The translations under genes and the position numbers were made by a program. A DNA stretch of 64,000 bases, from the NCBI GenBank assembly GCA_949316495.1, contig OX439012.1, positions 34,089,927 through 34,153,926 of the forward strand, in the 5' to 3' direction. Positions 10,464-22,200 of this stretch are shown here, one piece after another. The notes beneath the pieces were generated by a model. The model made no database searches, was not told the origin of the DNA, and worked only from the letters and a program-made list of their open reading frames with translations. The stretch is from Amphiduros pacificus. Lineage: Eukaryota > Annelida > Polychaeta > Phyllodocida > Hesionidae. Position 1 is the stretch's first letter. Each line of letters opens with the position of its first letter.

Positions 10464-10889
10464 ATGACAGAGCCAACTGAAGCCCCTGAACAACAAAAGA
10501 CTTATGGACCACCACCTGATCCTGTTACAAAAGGAAATAATCAAGGATTGGAGGTTTGGTGTGCTGTGGCAAATACAAGCTGGGGTACAATTCCAGGCAA
10601 AGCTAAACCTGGCGGTGATTGCTGGTATGGATATGACCATCGGGAATATACTACAAGAGATTATAAATGGATTGAATCAAGTGTTCCATTAAAAAGGGTT
10701 TGGAACACAGGCTCTACTCCTTCCAAAGCACTGCCTGTTGGGCGACAACCAGACGGAGTGTATTATGCAGCAATATCGCAAAGTGAATATGGTACAGTTC
10801 CAGGAAAAGCTAGAGGTGGCCTTTGCAATTTTACCAATGCAGGAAGTGAATTTTCAACAACTCAATTTTACTGGATCTGCCAACAGTGA
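10464..10889 (+). CDS. DM9-repeat (DUF3421) lectin-like protein B1
   Basis: A 141-residue two-repeat DM9 protein, MTEPTEAPEQQ at the start and ending WICQQ. It differs from A at about 20 positions, for example DPVTKG for DAITRG, STPSKALPVG for STPTGAMAVG and ISQSEYG for IAESEFG. It keeps both PGKA turns and Cys 33, 53, 121 and 139. The exon begins after ATTCTAG (10453), ten bases before the ATG; the frame open from 10440 is intron. Compared with B3 it has Tyr for Phe in TTRDYKWI and Ala for Gly in FTNAGSEF, with no silent difference that I could find. AATAAA at 10958. The 3' part of this exon is duplicated downstream as B'1. Carbohydrate binding is inferred from the family. Confidence 0.85.
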   Translation: MTEPTEAPEQQKTYGPPPDPVTKGNNQGLEVWCAVANTSWGTIPGKAKPGGDCWYGYDHREYTTRDYKWIESSVPLKRVWNTGSTPSKALPVGRQPDGVYYAAISQSEYGTVPGKARGGLCNFTNAGSEFSTTQFYWICQQ

Positions 10890-12975
10890 ACGGGAAAAGT
10901 TTCTTGGCAAAGGAAATGCAGTCCTCTCTGATATAACAATAGTGAAAGTGAATTTTGAATAAATGAATATAAGGCTTGCAAAATGTGAAAATAGAACACA
11001 ACATCAGTAAAATGCTAAAATACAATTAAAAGTAACAAATATGTAATCAAAACATTGAACACTGAAATAAATCCATTTAATATACTGATTGTGATGTTTG
11101 ACTTAAATGACATTCTGTAATATCTTCATTCTTTGAAATCGAAACAACCTTTTTCTATTGTGTAATTATTATCAGTAGTTTAATTAAATAACTGATTAAT
11201 CTTCTAATGTACTTTGTCCTATAAAGTTTCATTTGTCTGAAACTTCATGTTGGCAATAATAAAAGTGCAAATAAAATTACAAAATAAGTTTTTACCTTAA
11301 GAATTTAGAAGCACCAATTGATATCAGTAATTTAGACCCTTAGCCAATATTTTTCTTTAAATAAAATGAGCTTCAACATTTAAAGAATGCTGTTGTAATC
11401 TTAAGTTTAATCATTAAACTGGATATTATCTATTGTTTATTTTAGAAAATGCTATGAAAAACATTTTCATTTTGATTAAACGATTTATATCATTTGAAAT
11501 TAATTTATGGAATCTGACTAGCCATTAGGCAGGTTAGGTCTTACTATCTTTAATACTGACCATAAATTACAACATAAGACAGGTTTGTTACTGAGCACAA
11601 GACATGAGTCAACCATTATAGACCGAGTGTGACGTGTGACTGACGTGTCACTGATTGACAGCTGTCCCAATGGGGTACGCCCCAGTGCCTTGATGGTGTA
11701 CACCCCATTGCCTCTTAGAGTATCACTGTATAATAATATATTACATAAGGCACTTGTGCATATGTACATAGTATCTAACTGGAGTAATTGTTATGTTCTT
11801 AGAATATCACTGCGAAGTGAAATCATTGGCCCCATGTATGAAAACCTACCAAGCAAAGAGGGGTCAGGCCTCTTAGCAAAAATAACAAAAACAGGCTCTA
11901 CTCCTTCAAAAGCACTGCCTGTTGGGCGACAACCAGATGGAGTCTATTATCATATCACAAAGTATCTCAAAGTGAATATGGTACAGTTCCAGGAAAAGCT
12001 AGAGGTGGCCTTTGCAATTTTACCAATGCAGGAAGTGAATTTTCAACAACTCAATTTTACTGGATCTGCCAAAAGTGAACTTTAAAAGTTTCTTGGCAAA
12101 AGGAAATGCAGTCCTCTCTTTTATGATAATAGTAAAAGTGAATTTTGAATAAATGAATATAATAAGGCTTGCAAAATGTGAAATTAGAAGACAAAATTAG
12201 TGAAATATTAAAATACAATTAAAAATAACAAATTTTTTAATTATAACATTGAAAACTGAAATAAAATCCATTTAATATACTGATTGTGCTGTTTGACTTA
12301 AATGACATTCTGTAATATCTTCATTCTTTGAAATCAAAACAACCTTATTCTATTGTGTAATTATTATCGGTATGTAATTTTTATGTACCTTCTTCTGTGA
12401 AGTTTCTTTTGGAAATTGTAAAAGTTCATATAAAATAACAAAATATATTGTTCTTTTAAGAATTTAAAACCACCAATTGATAACAGTAACTTTGAACTTT
12501 TGCCAATATTTTTCTGTGAATAAAATCAACTTCAACGTTTCAGAAATGCTGTTGTAATCTAGTTTACTTCTAATTTAATTGGATGTTTTCTATTTTGTAA
12601 TATATAAAATGATATGAAAAACCTTTTCATTTTGATTGAACTGTCAATGTCCTCTTGCAAAATTGTTATCATCTCTCGTGAAATGCGGCTAGTGTGGTAT
12701 CTAGGCTTGGTGTTACTCTCTGTAGTACTGACCATGAGATACATTGAGTCCACAGTATAGACGGAGTGTGATGTGTGACTGACGTGTCACTGATTGACAC
12801 CCCAACCCCATTGCCCCTTGAGAAATCACTGTATAATACTATATGACATCAGGCACTTGTGCATGTGTAGATAGTAACTATCTGGAGTAGTGTTCTAAGA
12901 ATATCACTGCAAAATGAAATAAATGGCCCCATATAAGAAAACCTGCTAAACAAACAGAGCTCTGGCACCTTAGCC
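10707..12975 (+). repeat. Internal 1.19-kb tandem duplication of the B 3' half and flank (unit 1)
   Basis: Segment I (10707-11890) and segment II (11891-12975) both begin ACAGGCTCTACTCC inside the coding exon of gene B and continue through the B 3' UTR and its flank. They share AATAAATGAATATAA, TTGAACACTGAAATAAA-like words and GACGTGTCACTGATTGACA. Divergence between I and II is far greater than between units, so this duplication is older than the units. It leaves B' without a promoter, exon 1 or first DM9 repeat. Segment I also contains a cluster TGACGTG..TGACGTGTCA and an inverted pair CAATGGGGT/ACCCCATTG (11630-11710). Confidence 0.82.
11891..12078 (+). pseudogene. B'1, truncated DM9 gene copy (second repeat only)
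   Basis: Starts inside the B coding exon at the codons for TGSTPSKALPVG and runs to the equivalent of the B stop (TGA at 12076-12078, ..WICQK). The first 81 codons, intron, exon 1 and promoter are missing. Within the second DM9 repeat the codons for AAISQ are replaced by a stretch five bases longer, which shifts the frame. The PGKARGG.CNFTNAGSEF part is still recognisable in another frame. A longer open frame (11636-12085) joins noncoding flank to this fragment and is judged accidental. Confidence 0.85.
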
Positions 12976-13189
12976 TGATCCAAATATACAATATTTATTA
13001 TTAAGATATTATTAAGATATTATTAAGATATATAAACTATTTTTCACAAGATATAATATTAAGACAAACTCAAGAAAAGTATGAAAATGGTTATAATCTT
13101 GCTGTTACAATTTCTTGCTTTTATGCCTTCATCAGTTGAATTGTATAGGAAGTGTTGAGTCTCAAGGGGAAGTAATTATTTGTTAAGCA

Positions 13190-15166
13190 TACATGAATTG
13201 ACCCCATGTTGGCCTGGAGTTAGAGTGGCACTCTTTTTTATTCCCAGGTTTTTCTTTTGTCAGTTCGTAAGAGGCGAAAGAAAAAAAATAACCATGGTCC
13301 CTTGTTTGCCTTGAGGTGCGACACATAAGGGTAGGATATGGTTTTCTGCAAGCTGAGCAATGGACTGATTTGGCACTTGCATCAGTCCAGTTGTAACACA
13401 CCTGTTCACCCTAGAAGGGAGGACGTTAGGGCCAAATATTGTTCAAATGGCTTGTGGAATATAACTCCAAACACTTCTCCATATTTTCTCATGTGGCCGA
13501 GTTTCATAGATATGCTGAGATCTCTGCCCCACATCTGTAATTTCTATTATTAAAATAGGAGTCAGAGTAAGGCTTAGGAATGTGGACAATGAATAATAAA
13601 CAAAACACACATTTTTAAGAGAAAATGCATGGTATGGCAGAAAGGGAGTTATCAGGTATCAGAAATATAGTCTTATTTCAGGTAATTGTAAAGGCAACTT
13701 GACAAGTCCAAAATGCACTGGCCAGCACAGATGTGAAAATTGTGAATCTCACTCCTTTAAATGCAATAATTATGAAGGTGAACACCCATCATATTCTAGA
13801 AATTTTCCCTCTTTTATGAGAGAAAAAGAAATTCAAATATTGTACACAGAAAAAAATTCCTTCCCAGAAGCCAGAAAACGTATAGAAAGCAAAGATACAC
13901 CTCAAAGAAATTCCGATACTATTGTTACACAATCAAAAGATACTAAATTCATTTAAATTCACACAGATTTAATATGGTCAATTGGTGAAAAGAACTGTTC
14001 CTTTGTGAGTAAATCAATAACAGCAATCTTCAATACAACCTACACAATTTTCCATAAAACCTCCATAAATTTAATCAACATCAAGCAATAAAGGTGCATA
14101 TTCCAATTCTTCACAGCAAAATAAACCTCTTAAGAAGTGTGACAAAATAAAACAGAGATCAAGGAAAAGATGGAATACAAAGAACAAAATCATTAGAAAG
14201 GATGGATACAAGTTATCCTCCTGATATACATAGCATTATTGTAGTTGAATTAAATGATTATGCTTTGCAGTATTGTATTTTAACTCATTATTTTTAATAA
14301 GATCATAAAACATAAATGTAATATTGATAATTATAATGATGATTATGCTGAATCATATATTTATTCTCATTAATCTTAAAATGGCAATTGGCAATATCAT
14401 ACAAAGGAGAGTTTGAGGCAAACAGATCAGAACTGGAGTTATCTGCCCCAAAGTATAATCCATCAGTAATTTGTTTACAAGAAACTAAATATTTAAAAAA
14501 CATTTCAGGGATATGTACTTTTAACAACATTTGTTCAATAGATGCAATGCAATGATGATTCTCCGACATATTTACATCCTACTACCTTTAAAGATCAATA
14601 GATATTACAAACCCAACTGAAATAGCCAATATAATAGGTCAAACCATTTCTAAGAATGGTATGTTTAGAGTCATTTATAAGAAAGGGCTTTATAAATACA
14701 AACATAGGGCTCATATATTTTTTTATTTGGAGAAACAACACCACATGGAAATATGGGATAACGAGTGATTTATATAATATGGGATCATTCATAGAAAAGA
14801 ACAACAGATAAATTAAATATTTATCAAAGATATCCTTGTCAAATTTGCAGTCCATAATTTAAGGTTCTTAATTTTTTATGTTCAAAATTGCCTATGCTGC
14901 ATGAATATCAAATAGAGTGCACAATACAACTTTAACATGGGTTCCAAGTGTTCATGTGTTGACCCAACAATGTGCTGTGAGGAGTGAGACTTCTATGTCT
15001 TATTGTAACTTATCTCTTTACTCTGTTAAAGTTAAATTTGTCATTATGTTCATTTGTTGATAATACACTAAATTATAGGATTACTACTCAATACTTTTCA
15101 AGACACATCCACCATTTAAGTCAATCAACGTCTAAGATTGGTAAAAGAATGGAAATTTGTTATTAA
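13190..15166 (+). mobile_element. LINE relic 4: 5' UTR, ORF1 zinc knuckles, ORF2 start and RT (unit 1)
   Basis: A decayed LINE collinear with the intact one but with internal losses. The 5' UTR lies at about 13250-13450 (CAGTTGTAACACACCTGT). ORF1 knuckles at 13699-13900 read SPKCTGQHRCENCESHSFKCN.. then SFPEARKRIES. The ORF1 end is near 14190 (TTAGAAAGGATGGA), the ORF2 start at 14370-14500 (VICLQETK region), and NPTEIANIIGQTISKN at 14605-14660. RT motifs follow to 15166, including a relic of the FVDD box near 15045. The open frames at 13699-13956 and 14984-15166 are parts of it, not host genes. Confidence 0.85.
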
Positions 15167-15167
15167 G

Positions 15168-15814
15168 TCTTACTTGGTTTAAAAACAATATTATTACCGA
15201 ACAAAAAAAAAATGACTTTGTAGATCATCTTGTCTGTCCTTCAACGAATATGGCCAATCATATTCATGTATTAAGCATTGTTCTATTTATCCGTTGATGA
15301 TAAATTGTTTTACATATTACGACACACATTAAAAGTAACACAAGCTTATATTCTTTTAAAGCCTTAATTTATTGTTTCTTGGAAAGAGGTTTTTATTGCA
15401 ATCAAATTTGAGACAGAAGCCCAGATATGCAACTGTAAGCAAGATATCCTCATTAAAGATCAATTCTTGAAATTAATTGAAAATGGAATATATGAATACA
15501 AATTAGCAGGAAAGTCTTTTTCTGACTGCACAACACTTGAATTGACAATTTTTTTAGATGTATGAAATGGTGTCATTATCAACGAATTTGTTTGAGGTTG
15601 TCATTAAACAAAAACCAAGCAGAATATTAGAATATATATTGAAGTTCTACTTTTTGTTTAATGTTTTAAGCTCCGTAATTTAACTTTTGAAACATTCATA
15701 TATTTATTTTTCAGTTTATCTCTTGTTAATTCACAATTATTGTAAAAGAAATGATTTTAAAGGACCGATATCAAATTCACTCTAGGCTTTCAAGTCAGAT
15801 CAAGTTGAGTAATA
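15168..15814. other. Intergenic between LINE relic 4 and gene C1; C1 3' UTR at its end
   Basis: Genes B' (+) and C1 (-) converge here. TTTATT at 15703-15708 reads AATAAA on the minus strand, about 110 bases past the C1 stop, and is the likely poly(A) signal. Nothing else was recognised. The unit 2 counterpart is 44504-45149. Confidence 0.5.
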
Positions 15815-16237
15815 CTATTGGCAGATCCAATGAAATCGATCAGTTGAAAATTCATTTCCAGCATTGGAGAAATTGCAAAGGCCGCCTTTAGCTTTTCCCG
15901 GAACTGTACCAAATTCACTGTCAGCTATTGCCGCATAGTAGACTCCATCTGTTTGATGTCCAACAGCCATCGCTCCAGAAGGTGCAGAACCTGTGTTCCA
16001 GATCCGTCTTAATGGAGTAAGGGATTCAATCCATTTGAAATCTCTTGTTTTATGCTCTTGATGGTCATATCCATACCAACAATCACCTCCAGGTTTAGCC
16101 TTGCCAGGTATTTTACCCCAATAGGTGTTTGCCACAGCACACCAAACCTCCACTCCCTGATTATTTCCTTTTGTAACAGGATCAGGTGGTGGTCCATAGA
16201 TCTTCTGTTGTGTTGGGGGCTGAGGTGGCTCTGTCAT
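15815..16237 (-). CDS. DM9-repeat (DUF3421) lectin-like protein C1; promoter-side exon damaged
   Basis: A 140-residue DM9 protein beginning MTEPPQPPTQQKIYGPPPD, read on the minus strand, opposite to A and B. Both PGKA turns and all four Cys (33, 53, 121, 139) are present. The ATG at 16237 follows an acceptor TTTCAAG (16253-16255) preceded by a T-rich run; the frame continuing up to 16426 is intron. Compared with C2 it has four amino-acid changes (Val for Leu in QGLEV, Ile for Val in RRVW, Ala for Thr in GSTPS, His for Asn in GNQT) but only about two silent ones. Exon 1 of this copy has lost its splice donor (see 17368-17489), so the gene may be silent or poorly spliced even though its coding exon is intact. 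Confidence 0.8.
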   Translation of the reverse strand: MTEPPQPPTQQKIYGPPPDPVTKGNNQGVEVWCAVANTYWGKIPGKAKPGGDCWYGYDHQEHKTRDFKWIESLTPLRRIWNTGSAPSGAMAVGHQTDGVYYAAIADSEFGTVPGKAKGGLCNFSNAGNEFSTDRFHWICQ

Positions 16238-16255
16238 AACTGTTCTTAATTTCTT

Positions 16256-17367
16256 GAAATGAAAAAAAATGATTATTTTTATTCTAAGGGCAGTAGGACA
16301 TACAATATTGTAAGGATAATTTAGATTTAGAAATCTCTGTCCAGTAAAAACTGTTTCATGGTGTAATAAATTGGATGAATAATTAACATTTTCTATTGTC
16401 AAAATGCTATTCGAGTTTACAAACACTAATAGATTTTTTTTTCTAGCCTGATATTTACAAATAGGTCATTAGCATTCCTTTTTCTGCAAAACTATTTCAG
16501 GGTAACACATTTTATATCTAAATTGAAACTGGTCTTTTTAGATTATCTAATATGACAAGAAAAATAATCTTTAATCAATGTTCCCAAATTTATTAGTTTA
16601 AATCCCTTAAATGTAAAATGAAAAAGAAAAACATGTACATTTAATTTTCATCCAAATTGAATGTGTTTTTAATATGTATCACTTGGTTGCATTAGAATAT
16701 TTTTATATCAATTTGTGAAAATCAGATGAATATATCTTGTTTTAATGTCTCTTTCGTCAATATTTTTCAGACATTCTTTTAACTGTTACAGTAGGTGATT
16801 TTAAAAATTCATGGTTCAAAAATAAAATTGTGGATTGAAAATGTAATAGATATTTAAAATGAACAAGAAAATGATTTACTTTTGGAGTTAACTTTATTAT
16901 AATGATATTCATGATCAATTCATTTTTCTCTTGACTCAGATGTAAAAAGTATAAGACTTGTATACTTTGAGGAATGAGGTTTAAAAGTATTTCATATTTC
17001 ACACTCGACAAATGCTTGATCGAAACTGATATTTGGGTTTGACATATCATGGAGAACAAAATATAGGAGACATAAATACTTCTTAATTGGCAAAATTGTA
17101 ACATAGAGTTATTTCAAAATTCATTTTTTGAACTTTTGTGACAGTGACATTTCAAAATATATAACAACAAATTGGTGGTATATTAAAAAACTGAAAACTA
17201 TTTGAGATACATGATTGAATGATCACTTGAAAGATCTCGTAAGACCAAATACAGGTTCACATAAAAATCATTTTATACATTAATTTCCAATATTTTGTAT
17301 TCCAATCTATGTTAAAATTCAACAATATGACATGAATTATAAAGATTAAGTTGTATTATTCATATAA
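16256..17367 (-). other. Intron of C1; nothing else recognised
   Basis: Minus-strand intron between the damaged exon 1 and the coding exon of C1. It is AT-rich, with a T-rich tract next to the acceptor. Minus-strand open frames such as 17104-16757 change between units and show no family resemblance. The unit 2 counterpart is 45588-46716 (1,129 bp). Confidence 0.5.
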
Positions 17368-17489
17368 TCTCTACTTATGGGATATAAACATCACAGTTTG
17401 GTGGGCAATGTGAACATTATATAGTACATGGGGTCATATATTCAGGGGAATAACCTAAATGAGTTATGTGACCAATCTACTCAAGGTTA
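17368..17489 (-). promoter_or_regulatory. Gene C1 promoter with exon 1 truncated
   Basis: On the minus strand, TATATAA (17417-17423) heads an exon 1 that in unit 2 ends AGCATACTTCAAACAAG followed by GTAAGT. Unit 1 lacks 27 bp at the 17367/17368 junction, precisely the exon end and donor. A nearby substitution in unit 1 makes AAGTAGAG, a weak potential GT donor. TCAAGGTTA is at 17481-17489 on the plus strand, reversed relative to the gene. Confidence 0.6.
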
Positions 17490-17916
17490 CTGATATCAAG
17501 TTAAAAATCTATTTCAGACTAATTGTCTGGGTCAATTTACATGAAGGTATACAATGATTTTACTTCAAAGGTGAAAGTGATTTATGATGCTCAGACTATT
17601 TTATTCAGGTGTAGAGTTGTGTTATAAATTTGTTGTCATAAACCTGTAAAATAAAAAAAAATTATGTTTTTCATTTCAAGAATCACCAAGTAATTGGCAC
17701 AATAATTCAAATGTTTTTTTGAACATGTCTAGGATGTTTATCATTCATGTTTTATATTTGAGTACAATAATCAAGTTATTGCAGTAACTGCAGTAAATGC
17801 ACTAATGTATGGTTTTGGGCATAATCAAACTGTTGGTGTAATTCCACATTAAATGTGCTGAACAAAGTTGGATAATGAATATTGAATGAATTTTCCTGTA
17901 AGTGTTTTTGTTCCAT
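17490..17916. other. Upstream of C1; no gene seen
   Basis: AT-rich sequence leading up to the private DNA transposon of unit 1. Matches 46858-47289 of unit 2. No motif beyond the promoter elements of C1 was recognised. Confidence 0.45.
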
Positions 17917-19199
17917 CAGTTGGGCATACAACCCGGGAATACGTCATGTTCCAATTATAGCATCAGCTGCCCATTCATTCCCTGGCCTCTATATTCTATT
18001 ACACGGCTTATCTGGACCCTGGCCTCACCCACCTCAGAGGGACACCACTTTTGTTCAAAACCTGCTCTCACAGAAACTTCACTCAAGAAAATACTACTTA
18101 AGTAAACCACAATATGTCAAGTTCTTTACAATCACAACTAAATGTACAATTCATAATACACAAAATTAAAATATTTTGTGTGCACTTTTAATTAGAAAAG
18201 TACCTTGTAGTCTTAATGTGAAGAAGCATATTTTATACAAAAAATCCAAAAATATTTACACAAGCCTCTCTTCCCGCTCTCTTCAAAAAGATATCTTCAC
18301 AAACTTTGTTTTTGAGAGTATCTTGACATGTTGTTGACCTGGTGTATTAATTATTAGACATATAACCCATTCTAAGTGCACTTTAAGAAGGGAATTCCCT
18401 CTCAAGGTTTTGCAAAGAATTTCACTAAAATTCACACTTTAAGTTATAAGCCCTTTGTGAGGGGAAGAATGCTAAGAAATTTGCATATGTTGTACTAAAT
18501 ACACCCTCTGTAGCCTTTTCTATAGGGATACCAACTTTTATTACTGGGGGATTGAAAAACAAAAAGTTATATTGCACAACTTGTGACAACGTTGGTCACA
18601 GATTGACTCGAATCTCCCCTAACTTGGTCTCACAAACCCCTCTCTTCCCGCTCTCTTCAAAAACATTGGATGGTTACCACGAGCTTCAAATGTGTTATTG
18701 AAAGTAACATTTCAAAGGTCTAAGCTATCTGATACATTTTACCCCCCATAATTTAGAATCTTGATCCCTCCATCATTTTAGGGGTCAATCCCTGCCCTCC
18801 CTGCACAAGGAAGTGCTTGTCATGGCCATTTAACCAAGACTTTGAATTTGTTATTTATAGATATACTTGTGGTGAATGCCCAGATTGTGTCAAGATCATA
18901 ATCTAGGCCAACATGTGTGTAAAACAAGGGATAATTGGGTCAGAATGGATAAGATCCCTTAATCCCAGCAACAAGTTGTTGTCAGTGCGCATGCGTTAGT
19001 GTGTCTTACAAGGGCAGCATCCCTGGTTGCCTAGGGTTACTACCCAGGCAGGACACTCAGCCATTGGCTGGGACAGTGTGAGTGTGTCTCAGGGTGGCTG
19101 CAAGTTGGGGTAATACCCCTCTCTCAGTGGGGTGACAGAGTGATGACGCTGTCCTGACTGGCACACTATAATTGGAAACATGACCTGAATTCTCAACTG
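17917..19199. mobile_element. Nonautonomous DNA transposon, 1,283 bp, unit 1 only
   Basis: Unit 2 has an uninterrupted GTTCCATACCATTT where unit 1 has this insertion, flanked by CAT on both sides (17914-17916 and 19200-19202). The ends are inverted repeats of about 45 bp with small gaps. Both begin CAGTTG, and both hold GTCATGTT(T)CCAATTATAG about 27 or 20 bases in. No transposase frame is present. Inside, a 25-bp phrase beginning CCTCTCTTCCCGCTC is repeated at 18265 and 18639. Three-base target duplications occur in several superfamilies and the termini fit none that I can name, so the superfamily is left open. Confidence 0.75.
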
Positions 19200-19202
19200 C
19201 AT

Positions 19203-22200
19203 ACCATTTAAATTAATGATTTTTTCTGATAATGAATTGTTTCAAAATTCATTTTTCTATTCCATGAGTATTAAATTTAGGTTTCTAATATAATATAATA
19301 CAACAATTATATCACCAACTGTCTTCATATGAGTGTTAGGGACTACCAAATCAAGCCCATTATTGGATCTTAAGAATCTTTCAATTTTTCTAATTGTTAG
19401 AAGGTCATGCAGGCAAGGAGGTGCCTTAACATTTAGGGCCATCCAGGTAGTAAGAAGGATCTAGAAATTTATTCTGGCATATGCTGGGAGCCAGTGTATT
19501 TCTTTCAGTTTGTATGTAATATGTAATCATATTTTTTTATCTCCCCCAACAACACGAGCTGCTGAGTACTGCAGTTTTGTAATGTTGGAGTGAGGCCTTG
19601 AGTTATTGTAAAGTGGAGGTAGTTGTTCTATAGCTTGGTATAATATGCACTGCTTTACATGCTTTTGTAAAAAACAAAAGGACAATTTTCACAGTTATCT
19701 GACCTAACACATTACGTTTTTAAATTAAAACAATCAACCAATAGTACTTATCATGGCCCTAGACATCTTCACCCAGTTTAAATAGGCATTTTCCTTTTCC
19801 TTACATGTTCAAATTTACATGAATCAACAAAACAACAAATATGAGTCACTATTTCTTGATATATAATACATTTCAAAAATGCCCTTTAAGAATAGTGTTT
19901 GGTACATCTAATGCTTTCAGAATTGGAAGAGGTTTTCCACAGATCACAAGGGCTTGAACGTCGAAATTTGCATCAATTTGAGGCCAGGATAGTTTTTTAT
20001 TACACTAGCAGATTGTATTTTTTGTCTGTACAAACTGCTTTCCCACTGATTAGACCCATCTATTAGACCCAGGTATTTACCTGATCATATTTGTGGGAGT
20101 GACTAAGTTATGCTGCACTTCTGCCATAGAGGTACCTGATGCTGCAGTATCTTCTTAAGGCGGAGGTGCTGGTGTCACCTTGACAGCAGGTGGAGGAAAG
20201 ATCGTGCAAGACTAATGTTAGATCATAATCAATTCTGTCAAATACTTAATCAAAGAAAATCTTTGCACTGCTTTCTGATATGATATAAATGTTACCAACC
20301 ATTAAATCTGCCCTGATATAAGAATAGAATATATTTTGGGTTGATACAATTTGGATTTGTTTGATAACTGATTTTGTGATTTTATAATTTAGAATTGCAT
20401 AATTTAATAGATCTGTGTTTGGGGAAACAATTTCAGGAGGATTTTAGCACAAATAGCATTAATCTTGATGTGGGGATTTGTCTTTAGGCTTGCAATATCA
20501 GCAGATCCCTGCATTATCAACATGGCATGGATGTCTCTAAGTCCCTTACAGCTGATTTCAGTGTGAAACATTTTTCTTGCTCAAATACAGACTTGGTATT
20601 GTTTGATTAACCAAGACTAGTTTATCACATATATTGGTATCAAAATAACTTACAGTCAACACTGTCTATGTGTATAGACTAGACAAGGCTTCATTAGTCT
20701 TCTGCTCCCACTACAATTTCTCATAAAATAATCACTTTCCTCAGTAACTTCTATTATTCTAGTAAAATTAAAATTCTTGAAACATTCATTTTTAGGGTTT
20801 AGTTTTTTTATAGTTCTAATTTGATTTATTCAAAATATTAATTTTAGCCCTAAGTGTTTGGATGTGATACCGTATTTGGGAATCTCTTTTATCACACATT
20901 CTTTGTATTTATATCAGCTTGACATAACTTCTTTTAAATAAAGTGCATTATTTTTCTTGCTTATTGATATCGTGCCCTCCATGAAAGAAAGTGTTTCCCA
21001 CATGTGATGTTGAAACTGTTCAAAATATCACATGCACAATTCTCTAGTAATGATGTTGTTAAGATTTTGTTGTTATCAAATACTTTCCATGATACTTGAT
21101 ATTCTTCTGTAAACAGTTCAGGTAAATATAGTGCCCTTTGTTTTCTGCACTACACAGGTGAATCTTGAAATTCCTTGATATTTTAGTGACAAATTCCTCA
21201 ACAAAACAAATATGTTTCACAGAAGGACATTGGGGAAAAGGGAAGTGAAACTAACATAATAATACACAAAAAATACACATATTGTGAATCCAACAGACTT
21301 GAATATCAAATTTAATAATCAATGCCTAAATCAGCTTTTTGAAGTGAATATCAGACAAATATGTGCAACGTCAAGGATCTGAATAAATAAAGGAGCCTTG
21401 AAAAAATATATTAATGAAGGGAGTAGAAGAATCTCATGTGTAATGAATTTTGTGTAATGAAGAAAAAGTATATGTTTGGACTTGGAAGAGAGTTATGTCA
21501 ATTGAAAAAATGTGAAATGCAGAGAATGGAACTTTCTAATTTGAATTCAATAGAGTTAAAATGCTATGACTGAGCTTTAATTCATGTTTATTCATGAGAA
21601 CTGGCATATCTATGAAAGTGCCCGGATGATATCATATTTGATATAATCATGAATCAAGTAAATAGAATAAAGTCTGTAAATTAGCGATCATGTGAAAAAA
21701 AGTGTCTGATCAACCATGCAATGCTTTCTCACCCACAGATTTACAAGGACAATGGGTTAACCCTTTGGCACGTGTCTCAGCTCATGTGTGAAATTGTATT
21801 ATGTATTCAAACTCGGCATGGCCAGGGATCAAACCCATAACTGAATTTAATGATTGGAATGAATTCTTCTTAAACAGAGCATATTGATGAGACAATAATT
21901 GAATATTGATGAGACAATAACAAAATGTGTTTGATGCTTTCAAAATACATGTTAGAGCTCTATCCAAACTGAACCAGATATTACTGCCTCAGATGCTATT
22001 TTTCTGGAAAGGAAAAGAACTTTACAACTTAAATTTATGATTTAAGCACATTTGAGCATGTGAAAATGTGATAGAAAGGTAACATCACTATCATAAAAAG
22101 TTAGAAGTTAGCTTCATCATTATTGTCATATGCTGACAGTGTGACAAATATCCCATCCCAAATATATAAGATGTTCAAGATACTTATCTCTGATAACATG

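Noticed and set aside
10431-10640. Antisense open frames over the DM9 exons (also 3348-3557, 39717-39926, 62323-62532)
   Set aside because: Mirror frames of the conserved DM9 coding sequence; conservation is explained by the sense protein.
11636-12085. 149-codon frame joining flank to the B'1 fragment
   Set aside because: Its first half is noncoding flank of gene B and its second half reads the DM9 fragment in the wrong frame for most of its length.
13699-13956. Possible host zinc-knuckle protein
   Set aside because: Its CxxC/H pattern and flanking residues align with ORF1 of the intact LINE, and neighbouring sequence continues into LINE ORF2 relics.
17882-18169. 95-codon open frame in unit 1
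   Set aside because: Starts outside and runs into the unit 1-specific DNA transposon; no family resemblance and absent from unit 2.
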